Part shown: in pieces, positions 23,363-33,940 of the stretch
Layout: each line of letters starts with the position of its first letter
Position numbering within the stretch: the first letter of the stretch is position 1
Assembly (NCBI GenBank): GCA_014529385.2
Contig: CM043966.1
Location: forward strand, 111,302,468-111,366,467
DNA length: 64,000 nucleotides
Origin: Adiantum capillus-veneris
Taxonomy: Eukaryota > Streptophyta > Polypodiopsida > Polypodiales > Pteridaceae
Direction: 5' to 3'
The notes under the pieces: model-generated
What the model was told of the DNA's origin: nothing
What the model saw: only the letters and a program-made list of their open reading frames with translations
The model's database searches: none
Position numbers and translations under genes: made by a program

Positions 23363-24297
23363 TGTTGGTGTTTAGAAACCATTGCAGTTGCAGCCTGTGA
23401 GTGCAATGGAAGACACCATGGTGAAGGGTGGACATTTTCTTGGTTGGGGTAGCAACGTTGTAACTTTATCTAACAAGGTATCTGTGGCTCTGACGATTGA
23501 GTTGCCACTACAAAATTTGACACTAGTGGTGGGCGAAGCCTTGAATGTGGTGTTGGCGGAGCCATAAGAGTTGATTCACTCATCAACTACGTCACCCGTG
23601 GCTCTGATGTTGGTTGTTAAACTGTGTACGTAGTGAAGGATTTGGTGATTCGCATTATCGACTCTGTCTTAGTTGGGATGCATCCAACCGTCAGGCAACT
23701 CTTTCCTCACTGTCCGCCAAGAGAGAAAAGCTATAAGAGGAGCTTCGTTAGGTTGAGAAATAGGTTTCAGAGCTTGAAACTACGATTAGCCAAGTTGGGA
23801 ATGTGCTAAAAGGGTTTGAATGTATCCTTTCATCAACATTGAGATGCAGGCAATTTGAGACAACCAAAAACGTTTTTTTCCCTCGCCAGAATAATATAAC
23901 CGAGATGTGGTCGGAACACGACTGGTCGGTTGGTCGGTGGTCGGAAGTCAATGGCCGGTGGCTGGTGGCCGAATTCAAAAGCGAACTTGTCTTCTCAAGG
24001 GCGGCCACACATGGGCGGATTGAAGGGTCCTATTTGGACTTATCTACACAAGGGCGGCTACACATGGCTGCCTCTCATGAGAGAGGGCAGCCCTTTTGGA
24101 GGCCATTTCTACACATTTCATAGTGTGAAGTTGATGCAACAAGGTGAGTGTGAGGTGGTGAGAGTGAAGCAAGGCGGGAGCTCCATTAAGGTTATAATCC
24201 CTTTGTAAACTACTTCTTGTTTTGAAGTACTAAATCCATTCAGTGGCTGCTTTCCCATGGACGTAGCCCACATTAGGTGAACCACGTATATCGTGTG
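23363..24297 (+). repeat. Array LTR 2, 3'-truncated at element 2
   Basis: Full 5' part, cut after ...CACGTATATCGTGTG where element 2 begins. The missing LTR end and the whole following internal segment (about 1.2 kb) are absent from the far side of element 2. Confidence 0.8.
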
Positions 24298-25742
24298 CCC
24301 ACGCTCTGAATAATCACCCCAAATTTTTTCATGATTTTTGGAGCTACCAGCTGTGAGCTATGATTTTTTTAGTGGACCCCAGTTTTCCCATGCTATGCAG
24401 CCACACTCTCTCTTCCACTTTATCATTTTCCTCTTTCACACACACTTCTCCACTCATCATCCCCATCTCTCTCACCACTCCTCTCTGCACACTACTCACC
24501 TTCTCCTCAACCTTGAAGAATAAGAGAAACCATGGTGAACTCATACCTCCCACACACAATTCCATTCCAAAATTGACCACCTAGTCTCATTTTTCCTCCT
24601 CCAAATTACCCATATCTATCAAAAAACCACAAAATTCAGCCTCTTCTCTTAAAAGACAGCATCATGGTGGTTGATTACTCAGCTTCAATTACCTTGTCTC
24701 TCAAGGAAGGTCAAGAGTGGAGAAAAAATGTACCGTCAAAGCTAGTGGACCGTCAACAAGCGTCAAAATTGGCCCTACTCAAGACACTTGGAGCATCAAC
24801 CTTGTAAGAAATCCACCTTTTCTTACCTCTTAAGAGTTTTTTCTTCCTTATTTGTATCCTACATGGATACTCCCATTGTAAATATTCAATTCCATTTGTA
24901 AATTAATACTAACTCTACTAACACTAACCCACTATGAAAAGTCCTATCACCTCCATTTCTCTCCTCTCTCTTTCCCCACCAACTTCTTGATAATTCCAAG
25001 CAAAAGAAATTAGATAAATTGCTGAAAATCTAACCCAACCATGGTTAGAGGAGTAACCCTAGCCTTCAAAATTGCTATAAAAGGAGGGTGTAGCTAGCAT
25101 AAAAGGGGGAAGCCATAAGCAAGAGCACTATGCTATAGCTTGAGAAGCCAACCTCAACCTCTCTAGAAGGAGCTCTTGAGTGGAGGCTCATTGTCTTATG
25201 CATGTGCATGTGTTGTAATAGGGGATTAGCAAGGGAAATCTATGCCATTGTAAGAGAGAGAGTGATCATTCAATTGAGAGTAGGAAATCTATCATTTCTC
25301 CTACTAGTGTAAGCCCAACATTCGCTGAATCAAGGAGGGTGGATTTGGACTAATCTTGGATATTTTGTCTCCCTTCCAACGTGAAGTAATGGACAACAAT
25401 GATGCGTAAGTGTCTTGGTTTTTTTTAAGTTCTTGATAGCTTGTCTCTGGTGTTGTCATCAATCTAGCCATAAATCCCACATACTGTAAGAGGGCGACAG
25501 GGTGGAGAGGACTCCCCTGGCCTTAAGACAGTGATTGGGGTGGCTTTTCTAGTGATGTGTTGTGGTGAAATTTACGCAAGCTATGTTGAACAAGTACTAA
25601 TCTCACTTTGATTTGTCATGACAGATTTGTAAGAAGGTATTAATGCAACAAGCACCCCCTCCCCCTTTTCTCTCTCTTTCTTAAATATATAGTTGTGTTT
25701 GCTTGATCATCGCCGATACGTTTCAAAGCAGCCCGAGCACTA

Positions 25743-25774
<32 letters not shown>

Positions 25775-26035
25775 GTGTTTTAGTGTGTGAGAGTATTCCA
25801 TTGGTGTTAGGGTTAGTGTAAAACCTTGCTTGTTTGTGGGTTGCTCTAACGATTCTCCTCTTTTGCGTCCTAGTTCGCTCTTAAACTAGGTGGTGCCCCT
25901 TGTGTAGTTGGGATTTGGCGGTGGGTTTGTTGTTTTGGTTTGTGTTGTGTTGTGCCCCAGCCCCATTGAGCAGCACGGGAGCCTTGAAGGGTGTCTAGAG
26001 GCCACTCTTCTTGTTGCCCGCCCCGGACCGCCTCA
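24298..26035 (+). repeat. Element 2 5' LTR
   Basis: It aligns with 33941-35683 at very high identity and ends ...GGACCGCCTCA. Its start is irregular: TGTGCCCAC against TGTAGCCCAC in the 3' copy. The first bases may belong to the flanking array, with the LTR itself cut. A private CT microsatellite lies near 25743-25775. Confidence 0.9.
25075..25083 (+). promoter_or_regulatory. Candidate TATA box of element 2
   Basis: CTATAAAAG in the 5' LTR, followed about 20 bp later by GCATAAAAGG. The downstream LTR part (about 950 bp) would form R-U5. Confidence 0.6.
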
Positions 26036-26038
26036 AAT

Positions 26039-26055
26039 TGGTGCCCCCACTGAGG
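26039..26055 (+). other. Element 2 primer binding site
   Basis: TGGTGCCCCCACTGAGG lies three bases inside the 5' LTR, the expected PBS position and TGG start. I cannot assign the tRNA with certainty. Confidence 0.65.
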
Positions 26056-26110
26056 AACGGCTTGTGTATTTTTGTGTAGAATCAACCTTTAGCATAGTCG
26101 AGTAGTTTGC

Positions 26111-26323
26111 ATGAATCACGAAGCTTTGTATGATCCCTTCATTCCCATTGCAAGGCAAAAGGTACACATAATTGTTAGTACTAAGTTGCAATTTCAACGT
26201 GTCATTCGTAGAATTTTAGGTCCTCTTAGGTTGGTCGAGATAAACGCTTCAGTAAATCCTTTTATTTTGCCTCTCATTAGGTACGACCTTAGTTTGGACG
26301 TCTATATTTTTGTTTTGTTTTAA
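26111..26323 (+). CDS. Accessory leader ORF a, element 2 (70 aa)
   Basis: Function unknown. A small ORF with an ATG start lies between PBS and gag. Its C-terminal 54 residues align without gaps to ORF b, with close to half identical, including NP-ILPLI-Y and the ending D-V--F-LF. The hydrophobic tail FVLF ends exactly at the stop in both. No zinc, nuclease or membrane motif was recognised. As the frame is kept in both copies, selection on the peptide or on its spliced precursor is possible. Confidence 0.5.
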   Translation: MNHEALYDPFIPIARQKVHIIVSTKLQFQRVIRRILGPLRLVEINASVNPFILPLIRYDLSLDVYIFVLF

Positions 26324-26344
26324 GCATTAGGACATGCATAGGCC

Positions 26345-26563
26345 ATGGATAATGGCCCAGGAATAGAGGTTTTTCCCTTTCATTTTACTCCACACATTAG
26401 AATAAACGTTGCAATTAGTAGAAAGATCCATTTTCAACAACGAATGGTGTTCATGTTTGGTGCCCAAAGAGCAGGAGAAATTCTTGCATCACCAAACCCT
26501 GTCATTCTACCTCTCATCAACTACCACACTTCTTTTGATGTACATGTGTTCATTTTATTTTAA
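26345..26563 (+). CDS. Accessory leader ORF b, element 2 (72 aa)
   Basis: Function unknown. It starts at an ATG 22 bp after ORF a ends and is its tandem paralogue (shared FQ, G, R, E-I-AS-NP-ILPLI-Y, D-V--F-LF pattern). The first 20 residues differ from ORF a. The divergence between the two is far larger than that between the LTRs, so the duplication predates this insertion and is a feature of the family. Confidence 0.5.
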   Translation: MDNGPGIEVFPFHFTPHIRINVAISRKIHFQQRMVFMFGAQRAGEILASPNPVILPLINYHTSFDVHVFILF

Positions 26564-26589
26564 AATGAAGTGTAGCCCGGCAAAGTAGT

Positions 26590-27144
26590 GTGTATGTTTG
26601 TTTTTTCTTTGTCCAAGTTGTTACAAGAAACAAAAAAACGATCATTTGTTCTAACTGGGAATGTGTGTGCAGTGAAATTTCAATCCTTAGAGATCTAGCT
26701 CTATTACCAATTGAGTTGCCGGAGCAAGTAGTAAGGCGTCTCCCTCATAACAAGAGGGTGGTGAAGTTAAGATGGAAGGTCCTACACGTTGATTCCATTT
26801 TCCTCTTGTGGTTGGGCACTAAGGAAGACCGCGCATTCATCCAACTAGTGTGTGCCCTAAGATTGGTAAATAGAGTGAAATTTGGCGTTTGGCGAGTGCA
26901 TTTCACCATTGAGGAAGACTCTTCAGGAAACTTGCGGCCAGAGTTCATGCTTCATAGACTCACATTTGGTGAATTTTTCCCTCATTTGCACCTTATTAAT
27001 AGTCTTCCTTTCGCTTTCAACAAAGGAGATAGGGAGCTATTCAGAGCTTGTCTTAATAAAGAGAGCATAGAGAAGATTGCAAATTTGTATAAATTCTCAT
27101 CCTTCTCTACTTTCTATGACACTTTGTTCATAGAGACATTGTAA
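26590..27144 (+). CDS. Accessory leader ORF c, element 2 (about 170-184 aa)
   Basis: Function unknown. The open frame has no ATG near its beginning; the first Met codon is about two-thirds along. A pyrimidine-rich stretch ending TTTGTCCAAG near its start looks like a splice acceptor, so it may be an exon. It is similar to ORF d: VRRLPH, FIQ--CAL--V--V-F--W-V, RL-F-EF-P-L-LINSLPF-F, R-L--A. The pattern suggests a compact globular protein. It resembles the position of Ogre ORF1, but I see no clear sequence link. Confidence 0.5.
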   Translation: MYVCFFFVQVVTRNKKTIICSNWECVCSEISILRDLALLPIELPEQVVRRLPHNKRVVKLRWKVLHVDSIFLLWLGTKEDRAFIQLVCALRLVNRVKFGVWRVHFTIEEDSSGNLRPEFMLHRLTFGEFFPHLHLINSLPFAFNKGDRELFRACLNKESIEKIANLYKFSSFSTFYDTLFIETL

Positions 27145-27190
27145 ATCTCTTTATGCTTTTGAATGATATAACCATAATCCTAAGGAGTTT

Positions 27191-27649
27191 TTGTCCAGGA
27201 ATTTTGTAGCACAAGTGGTGTCTTTAAATCTTGCAAACTTGATTGGACTTGATGAGGATGTTCTTTATGAAATTGTGAGAAGGTTGCCTCACTCCGACTG
27301 TGTGGAACTCGAAGGAAAGGAGCTCCTAGTCAATTGCTACTTTCTCACGGCCTTCGACGAGCATGAAGATCTAGTTTTTATACAAACCGCTTGTGCATTA
27401 GGAATTGTAGAGCAAGTGCAATTTATCACTTGGGACGTGGTTGCTCTTTTGGATCCAGAAAAGGAAGTTCTTGAGATTTCTGTTTATCGCCTTAGCTTTG
27501 AAGAATTTCAACCCTTCTTAGAGCTCATCAATAGTCTACCCTTTTGTTTTGATCAAACAAATCGAGACCTTATTGAAGCTTGGATAGCTGAAGAAGAAAA
27601 CCTAGAGTGGTATTTTCTCACTTCTTCATTTGCAGGCGAGTGGTTCTAG
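27191..27649 (+). CDS. Accessory leader ORF d, element 2 (about 150 aa)
   Basis: Function unknown. It is a tandem paralogue of ORF c at low but clear identity with the same motif order. It contains no Met codon. The frame opens directly after GTTTTTGTCCAG, a good splice-acceptor sequence, like ORF c. It ends 49 bp before the gag ATG. Acidic overall (many Glu and Asp), unlike the more basic ORF c. Confidence 0.5.
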   Translation: MSRNFVAQVVSLNLANLIGLDEDVLYEIVRRLPHSDCVELEGKELLVNCYFLTAFDEHEDLVFIQTACALGIVEQVQFITWDVVALLDPEKEVLEISVYRLSFEEFQPFLELINSLPFCFDQTNRDLIEAWIAEEENLEWYFLTSSFAGEWF

Positions 27650-27698
27650 ATCTCTATTGTATCCCTTATTGTAACTCGTATTGTAATCTTTCATAATA

Positions 27699-28703
27699 AT
27701 GGAGAGCCAACGCCAAATGTCTGGATATCCTCTTTTCTTTGGAGAGCCTGGAGAGGATGCAGAATTATTTTTAGCAAATTTCAAGATGTCTTGCCGTATC
27801 AAGAGGATAGTAACCGATCAAGAACGTGTAGAAATGTTTGAGGTGGTCCTTAGGAAAGATGCTAGTACTTGGTTTGACTCTTTGCCTGAGGAAGTTAAGG
27901 GGAATTACACAAAAGTTTTGAATCGTTTTAAGAGATACTTCTTTGATCCCCAAAACACTCAAAAACTATGGCAAGACATTGTTTCTCATAAGCAAAAAGA
28001 CTTAGATGACTACTACTTGTACAAGCAAGAGTTTCTACGTCTTTGGGCTCTATGGATACGAAATGTTACTAACCCTGGTGATGGTGCAGAATTTTTAAAG
28101 AAGGAGAGGTTCATAGCCGGACTCTTTCCTGACCTTAAGGTAAAAGTTGAGGCGGGTGCACCTGCTACTTTTGATGCAGCTGAAACTAGGGCTGCTGAGA
28201 AGTATAGGAAACTCAAGTGCTTAAGGGGAGAGGTTCCAATAGAAGGTCTTAGACCCAAAGGTAAGTCACAAGCATCAACATCGAGGGAGCTTCCTGAGGT
28301 AACGGCGGAAGTAATTGAGAAGTTAAACGAATCTTTAAGCAGCCTGTCAATTCACCTTGCACAAGCTGTAGGTCCAAAGGGACAAGCAAAGAAGTCTGAA
28401 GAGCGAGATCCACGACCTAGGAGAGTCTTGCAATGTTGGAATTGCGGAGAGTCTGGACATGGGATGTATAATTGTCCTTGGCCCCGTGGGGAGCCAGGGA
28501 GGCCTAACTTGAATTACCCAGTGATGAATGCAGGTGAAGGAACTGGTCAACAACCAAGGCTTCTACAAAGGCCAAATGGACCAAGACCACCTCCACACGG
28601 GGTAGAAGGAGTTCCACCTTTGCCAGATCCAAATGTGCATGTGGTAGAGGTGACAAATTCAAATGAGGTTGACATGGAAGCCAATGGAATTAAGCGTGGC
28701 TGA
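27699..28703 (+). CDS. Gag, element 2 (334 aa before the stop)
   Basis: Nucleocapsid protein that packages element RNA. ATG at 27699. The N-terminal half is a retrotransposon gag domain (FFGEPGEDAELFLANF, DASTWFDSLPEEV, YKQEFLRLW). A zinc knuckle CWNCGESGHGMYNC (CX2CX4HX4C) is at residues 246-259, then a Pro-rich tail. The TGA at 28701-28703 is the first of three stops in one long frame to 32981, so Gag may originally have continued into protease. A single TGA after gag could also be a readthrough signal, but the other two stops argue for damage. Confidence 0.88.
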   Translation: MESQRQMSGYPLFFGEPGEDAELFLANFKMSCRIKRIVTDQERVEMFEVVLRKDASTWFDSLPEEVKGNYTKVLNRFKRYFFDPQNTQKLWQDIVSHKQKDLDDYYLYKQEFLRLWALWIRNVTNPGDGAEFLKKERFIAGLFPDLKVKVEAGAPATFDAAETRAAEKYRKLKCLRGEVPIEGLRPKGKSQASTSRELPEVTAEVIEKLNESLSSLSIHLAQAVGPKGQAKKSEERDPRPRRVLQCWNCGESGHGMYNCPWPRGEPGRPNLNYPVMNAGEGTGQQPRLLQRPNGPRPPPHGVEGVPPLPDPNVHVVEVTNSNEVDMEANGIKRG

Positions 28704-29336
28704 GGAAAAGGTAAAGAGAAAGAAGGAGTCACATCACAGAGTGACCATGGACAAGGCAAGAAGGCAAAGGGAACCAAGGAAACCAAGAGGACTCGACGTC
28801 GTATCAACCTCCAAGACTTCCCTCTTGGACATGGTATGACTCCGTACAACTTGTTGGAAGACATGAGAGGTAAGGGTCCTGATATTTCATGGCCTCAATT
28901 TCTTGCATTATGTCCACAAGTTAGGAGGGATTTAACAAGGGCAGTTAGCACTAGGAGAAAGGTAAAAGAGAGTGTGCCTGTTGTAAAAATTGCACAAGCT
29001 GAAATGAATGAGGACATTACACCGGTGCTAGACTGTTACATCAAAGGGAGATTGGTTAGGAAAGGTCTAGTGGATGGGGGTGCACAAATTTGCATCATGA
29101 CAGAGGGACTCATGCAAAAACTAGGCATGCACATCCATGAGACACCTGAAATTAGGGTCAAGATGGCAAACAATAGCAAGGCTAGGTGCGTAGGCATTTG
29201 TAAAAATGTTTTTGTGGAGGCCTTTGGCATTAAGAAGGCAGTGGATTTCTATGTCATGTCTACCAAGGGAAATGGTTACCCATTTATCCTAGGAAGACCA
29301 TGGCTAATGAAAATGCGAGCTTTGCAGGATTGGTAG
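28704..29336 (+). pseudogene. Protease section of gag-pol, element 2
   Basis: Same frame as gag after the TGA. A Lys/Arg-rich linker precedes the retropepsin domain. The active site is GLVDGGAQICIM, Asp codon at 29073, the DGG variant shared by elements 1 and 3. The conserved FILGRPWL follows near 29285. It ends at TAG 29334-29336, in the same frame as what follows. Confidence 0.86.
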
Positions 29337-30497
29337 AGTGGAAAGCTAATTTGCAGGAATGACAATCACAAGAAGGTTGTCTTTGACATGAAGGAGCAAC
29401 GCCAAGAGGAGCTCCATGAAGAATCATGTCAAAGTGAGACGGAAGAAGGTTGGACCGATAGCACTTCAGAAGAAGAAAGTAGCGGCAGCATTACTGAAGA
29501 GGAGTCTTCCATCGAAGTCATGGGGGTAAGGTTTAAGACAAGCAACCAAGAGACCTCTTGTCAAGGCTTGGAGGAGGTAGGTCCTCAAGAGAACGAAGGT
29601 GAATATCAAGATGAAGGGATGCTGGAAGGTATGCTATCAACAACACTTACAAAGAATGAAAGAGAGGAGTTCAAATGTGTGCTAAGGAAGTTTCCTAGGC
29701 TTTTTGCTAAAGACTACACCGATGTGCGTGGAGTAGATGCTGTTCAACACAAAATTGAGTTGAAGCCAGAGGCCACACCTAAGGCTCAGAAGCTACGAAG
29801 GCTAGGAGTCATCAAGGAGCAGGCTTTACTCAAGGAGGTAAGAAAGCTTCTAGCAGCAGGGTTCATTTATCCAGTGGAGAATTCAGAGTGGGTCTCTCCT
29901 GTTGTTGTCACTCCTAAGAAGAACGTCAAGTGGAGGGTGTGTGTGGATTACCGTCCCCTCAATGAGGCAACAAAGAGAGATCACTTTCCCCTCCCATTCC
30001 AGGATGAGATACTAAATGAAGTAGCTGGTCATGAGAAGTACACTGTGTGCGATGGTTACTCAGGTTACTTTCAAATAGGGATTGCACTGGAGGATCAATT
30101 GAAAACAACCTTTATCACTCCTTGGGGTTGTTATGCTTTTAGAGTCATGCCATTTGGTCTGACAAATGCTCCTGCAACATTCCAACGTTTCATGAATATG
30201 GTGTTTCAAGCATTCTTTGGAAAGTCAATTAGGGTGTTCATTGATGATTTCTGTATTTATAGCTCAAAATCATTGCATCTACAAAGGGTAGAAGAAGGTT
30301 TAAAGAAGCTCTACGACATGGGAGGTCAACTCAACCCCGACAAGTGTCATATAGGTGAGGATGAAGTAATCTTGCTTGGTCATAAAGTTTCTTACAAAGG
30401 CATTGAAGTGGATCCTTCGAAGGCAAAGGCTCTTATTGAGCTACCATCACCCAAGAGTCTTAAGGAGGTCATCTCATTCATTCAAAAGGTAAAGTAA
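29337..30497 (+). pseudogene. Reverse transcriptase section, element 2
   Basis: Same frame as gag and protease. An acidic Glu/Ser-rich linker comes first. RT blocks then run from about 29880: WVSPVVVTPKKN, WRVCVDYRPLNEAT, FPLPF, VCDGYSGYFQI, FGLTNAPATFQRFM, catalytic FIDDF (Asp codons at 30243 and 30246), LLGHKVS. KKN-KWRV has Val where Gly is usual (KKNGKWR). The frame stops at TAA 30495-30497 within the RT-RNase H connection. Confidence 0.9.
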
Positions 30498-32981
30498 ATG
30501 TCACGCTTCATTCACTTAGCCTCAGAGTTACTTCACCCTTTGCAAAAGTTGACACAACAAGTAGAATTTGCATGGTCTGATGAGCTTGAAGAGTACTTTT
30601 GTAAAATTAAAGTCATTTTGTCAGAGCTACCAACACTCATGCCTCCTTGTTGGGAGTACACATTCTTTGTTAGCTCTAATGCTGGGAAAGAAACAATTGG
30701 TGCTGTGTTGCTACAACAAGATCCCCACAGTACAAGGATGCGACCCATCTACTTTGCTAGTAGGGTCATGAATGCTTTGGAGAGAGACTACACAGAAGCA
30801 GAACTCATGATGCTTTCTCTCATGTTTGCGGTGAGAAAGTTTAGATCCTACCTGCTACCAAAACCTTTTGTAATTCTCACTGCAGAAAATTTGTTCCCTT
30901 GGGTGTCATCTCAAATGAATCTTAGTACTAGGATCTCAAAGTGGATTATGGAGTTGCAAGAGTTTCAATACTCTTTCAAGGTAGAAGATAGTGTGCGTGC
31001 ACAATTGGCAGGGATTCTCACTTATAGGGTGCACGAAAAGGAGATTAAGGTGCCTGAAGTAAAGACCCTACCATTGCCACCACCAAAAAGTATTCCTAAT
31101 GCTTTTACTTTGTTCTTTGATGGAGCTTTTCGTCGAGCCACAAGAAAAGCAGGGGGAGGGCTAGTGTTGCTCAACCCAAGTGGAGAGGTGGTCATGAAAG
31201 AGAAGTTCAATCTACCAAGTTCAGCTAGCAACAATGAAGCAGAATATGACACTCTACTTCATGGTTTGAAGATGTGCATTTGCCAAGGGATACAACGCCT
31301 CATGGTAAAGGGAGATGCACTTCTCATTGTTAAACACATTTTAGGCATTTGGGCATGCAAGAATGAGAGCTTACGGACAAAAGTTCATGCCATTCGTAGA
31401 TTGTTTAATCAATTTGAAGAAGTGCAACTATATCATATTCCTAGGAAACAGAATGAAGATGCTGATTTACTTGCACAACAAGCCGTTGCATGTGTAAAGA
31501 AAGAAGTGCAGGTCATCATGGTGGCGGCTGCTGTGAAGCAACCGAGGTACCAGGGATTGGAGTCATTGGCTCCCATCATTGGCTACATTTTGGAGGGTGA
31601 GTTTCCACCAGACTTCACAAAAGCTCAGAAGAGGAGACTGATGAAGAAGGCAAGCGTATATCTCTTCCTAGAAGGCTCCCTCTATCAAAGAGGGAAGGAT
31701 CAAGTGTGCAGACGAGTACCAACTATCAAGGAAATTCCAGCCATTCTAAAAGGTTTTCATGAAGAGGCATGTGGTGGTCATTTTGCCCAAGAATTAACTG
31801 TGAAGAAGATTTTGCTTTCGGGGTATGTTTGGCCAAGTTTGCATGTGGATGTTCAACATTGGTGTAAAAGCTGTCACACTTGTCAGATAAATGGAAATAG
31901 AAGGTTGGTGCATGGCCCGAGGCAAATAGTGCTTGCAAATGGACCCTTTGAAAAGTGGGGCATTGATGCTATGGGTCCTCTGCCTAGGACAAAAAATGGT
32001 AAACTCTACATTCTAGTGGCTGTAGACTATATGACTAGGTGGGTGGAAGCACAAAGTGTGGCAAAGGTAAATGAGAAGACAGTGAGCAAATTCGTCTACA
32101 CTCACATTTGTTGTAGATTTGGCACACCTTTGGAGATTGTTTCTGATAATGGTCCAGGGTTTAGAAAAGGATTGCTCACAGAAGTTTGTGAAGAGCTTCA
32201 CATTCTACATCGTCATAGCACACCATACTACCCACAGTCAAATGGTTTGGTGGAAAAGGCTAATGGTGTCATTGCAGGAATCATTAGAAAGATGGTGCAA
32301 AACAAGACAAAATTATGGGATGACTTCTTGGATGGTGCCTTGTGGGCATATCGAACCACATATAGGGAAGCCACGGAGTTCACACAATTTCACTTGGTCT
32401 ATGGTCAAGAGGCTTTGCAGCCTATCGAGCTCAACATTCCAACAATGCGACTTCATGGCAAAGGAGCACAAGATGATCAAGAGGTATGGATGGATCGACT
32501 TCTTACGCTAGTGGAGCTTGAGTGGAAAAGAGAAGCAGCATACGAGTGCTACAAGAGGAAATCCACACAAGCGAAAGAAACGCACGACAAGAAACTGAAG
32601 GACAAAGGCATCAAGGAAGGAGAGCTTGTGCTAAGGTATGACAATCGACTTGACAATCGTTTTGATGCCAAGTTTGAAACAAGATGGCAAGGGCCATACA
32701 TAGTCAAGAAGGCTTTCAATTCAAGTTACTATCAGCTTATGGACTTGAATGGTAAAGAGCACTCCAGGAAAGTAAACGGGTATCGCTTGAAGCCCTATTT
32801 GAGTCGCCTTCTACCAAAGGATCTACCAAAGATCTATCCAAAGGCCGTTGTCTCATGTCAGTATTGTTACATGAAGCATGAGTGTAACTCCAGCCAAAAT
32901 TCTGAGGGGCTAAACAATGAAGATCTCGTCAAGGACTCTGAAGCACTCTCTTTGGAAAAGATGCTCTACGATGGTACATGA
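30498..32981 (+). pseudogene. Dual RNase H and integrase section, element 2 (827 aa open)
   Basis: Same frame after the TAA, then open to TGA 32979-32981. First, a gypsy-type RNase H (about 30650-30960) in which the usual first catalytic Asp reads Asn (SSNAG). Second, an archaeal-type RNase H (about 31100-31490) with LFFDGAFR (Asp at 31119), NNEAEYDTLLHGL, VKGDALL and NEDADLLA; this second domain is the Tat hallmark. Third, integrase: HEEACGGHF and CKSCHTC zinc region; core Asp at 31965 (GIDAMG), Asp at 32145 (SDNG), Glu at 32253 (VEKANG), with exactly 35 residues between the last two; then RWQGPYIV, the GPY/F module. Catalytic residues of the second RNase H and of integrase look intact. Confidence 0.92.
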
Positions 32982-33940
32982 ATATACCATCATCCAGGGG
33001 GAGGGCTAATGATAGCCGTTTTTTTGGCTATCTGTAATTGCCACAGTGAGTTACCTCACCCTACCAAAATCACCCAAACACTGTGGCTATCCCTACCATT
33101 TCACTGTACATAGGCGTGCGTGAGTCACGGGACTTTTCCTTTATCTTCTTAAAAACCCTCAGCTAGCTAGTCACTGGGCTAGGTGAGCCAAAAAATAAAA
33201 AATAAAAAAAATAAAAAAATAAAAGTATATTATGGCCTCTTTGTGTGTAAATATTTCATTGTATATATGGCCTAAATATAGGGATTTTTTATAATTATTT
33301 TGGTATTTTATTTAAATATTTCTACTTAGGTGTGTGTTTTATTAAACCTATGTACACCTTCTTTCATCCTCTTACACCATAATTTTTTTTTTTTTTTTTT
33401 TTGCCAATATGTACATACTCTAACTTCATATTTTTCCTTTATACAAATCACTCCCACATTTTCACCCTCACCCTCGTGAAAACAAAAAATTGATTTCTAC
33501 TCATTGGTTACTTTTATTATATTATTTACTTGCATACATTTTCCTCTTTCACCCAAAATAATTCAAGGAGGGACCATATCATATGATTCCAATATCTTTC
33601 CATATCCATAACTCCTCCATATTTTTATTATTATTTTTACTCATTATTCTAACACCATGTGCTCATTGAGCTAAAGTTCATGAATAGTCCATACACTAGT
33701 CCCACCATGTATATATTTCTTATTTCACCAATAATCCTCCTCCATGCATGGGTCAAGGGCAACTTGAATGCTTTTTATTATAATATGACAAAGGAGGGGC
33801 TCACTCTTGGATGCATTGTACAAATTCAACAAAGGAGGGGACCACTAAAAGACTTTTGCAGGCCTAAAAAACAGGCTTTTTGGTGAGAATTTTGGCACCT
33901 ATCTCCACTCCGAATTTGGAGCGGTGGTCAAAAGAGAAAA
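32982..33940 (+). other. Element 2 region between pol and the shared LTR
   Basis: About 960 bp, AT-rich, no ORF. It begins with a strong purine run (32996-33005) then TGATAGCCG-TTTTTTT-GGCTATC, an inverted repeat. A-rich AATAAAAAATAAAA runs lie near 33190-33225 and a T run near 33384. It is either 3' UTR or the true first part of the 3' LTR. Confidence 0.6.
32996..33005 (+). other. Candidate polypurine tract, element 2
   Basis: AGGGGGAGGG directly after the pol stop, followed four bases later by TGATAGCC. It is a better PPT than the A-rich AAAAGAGAAAA at 33930-33940. If used, the 3' LTR would start at 33010. Confidence 0.5.

Noticed and set aside
24338-24584. Overlapping short frames on both strands near the start of the element 2 LTR (also 33986-34232)
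   Set aside because: Within LTR sequence and overlapping on opposite strands, with Ser/Leu/His-rich low-complexity translations; no evidence of coding.
25870-26085. Antisense frame in the element 2 LTR end, repeated at 35518-35745 and as the tail of the 61443-63572 frame
   Set aside because: It is present in all three LTRs only because they are near-identical. It has no motif, and in element 3 it is chance read-through from RT-RNase H into the inserted LTR, not a real fusion protein.
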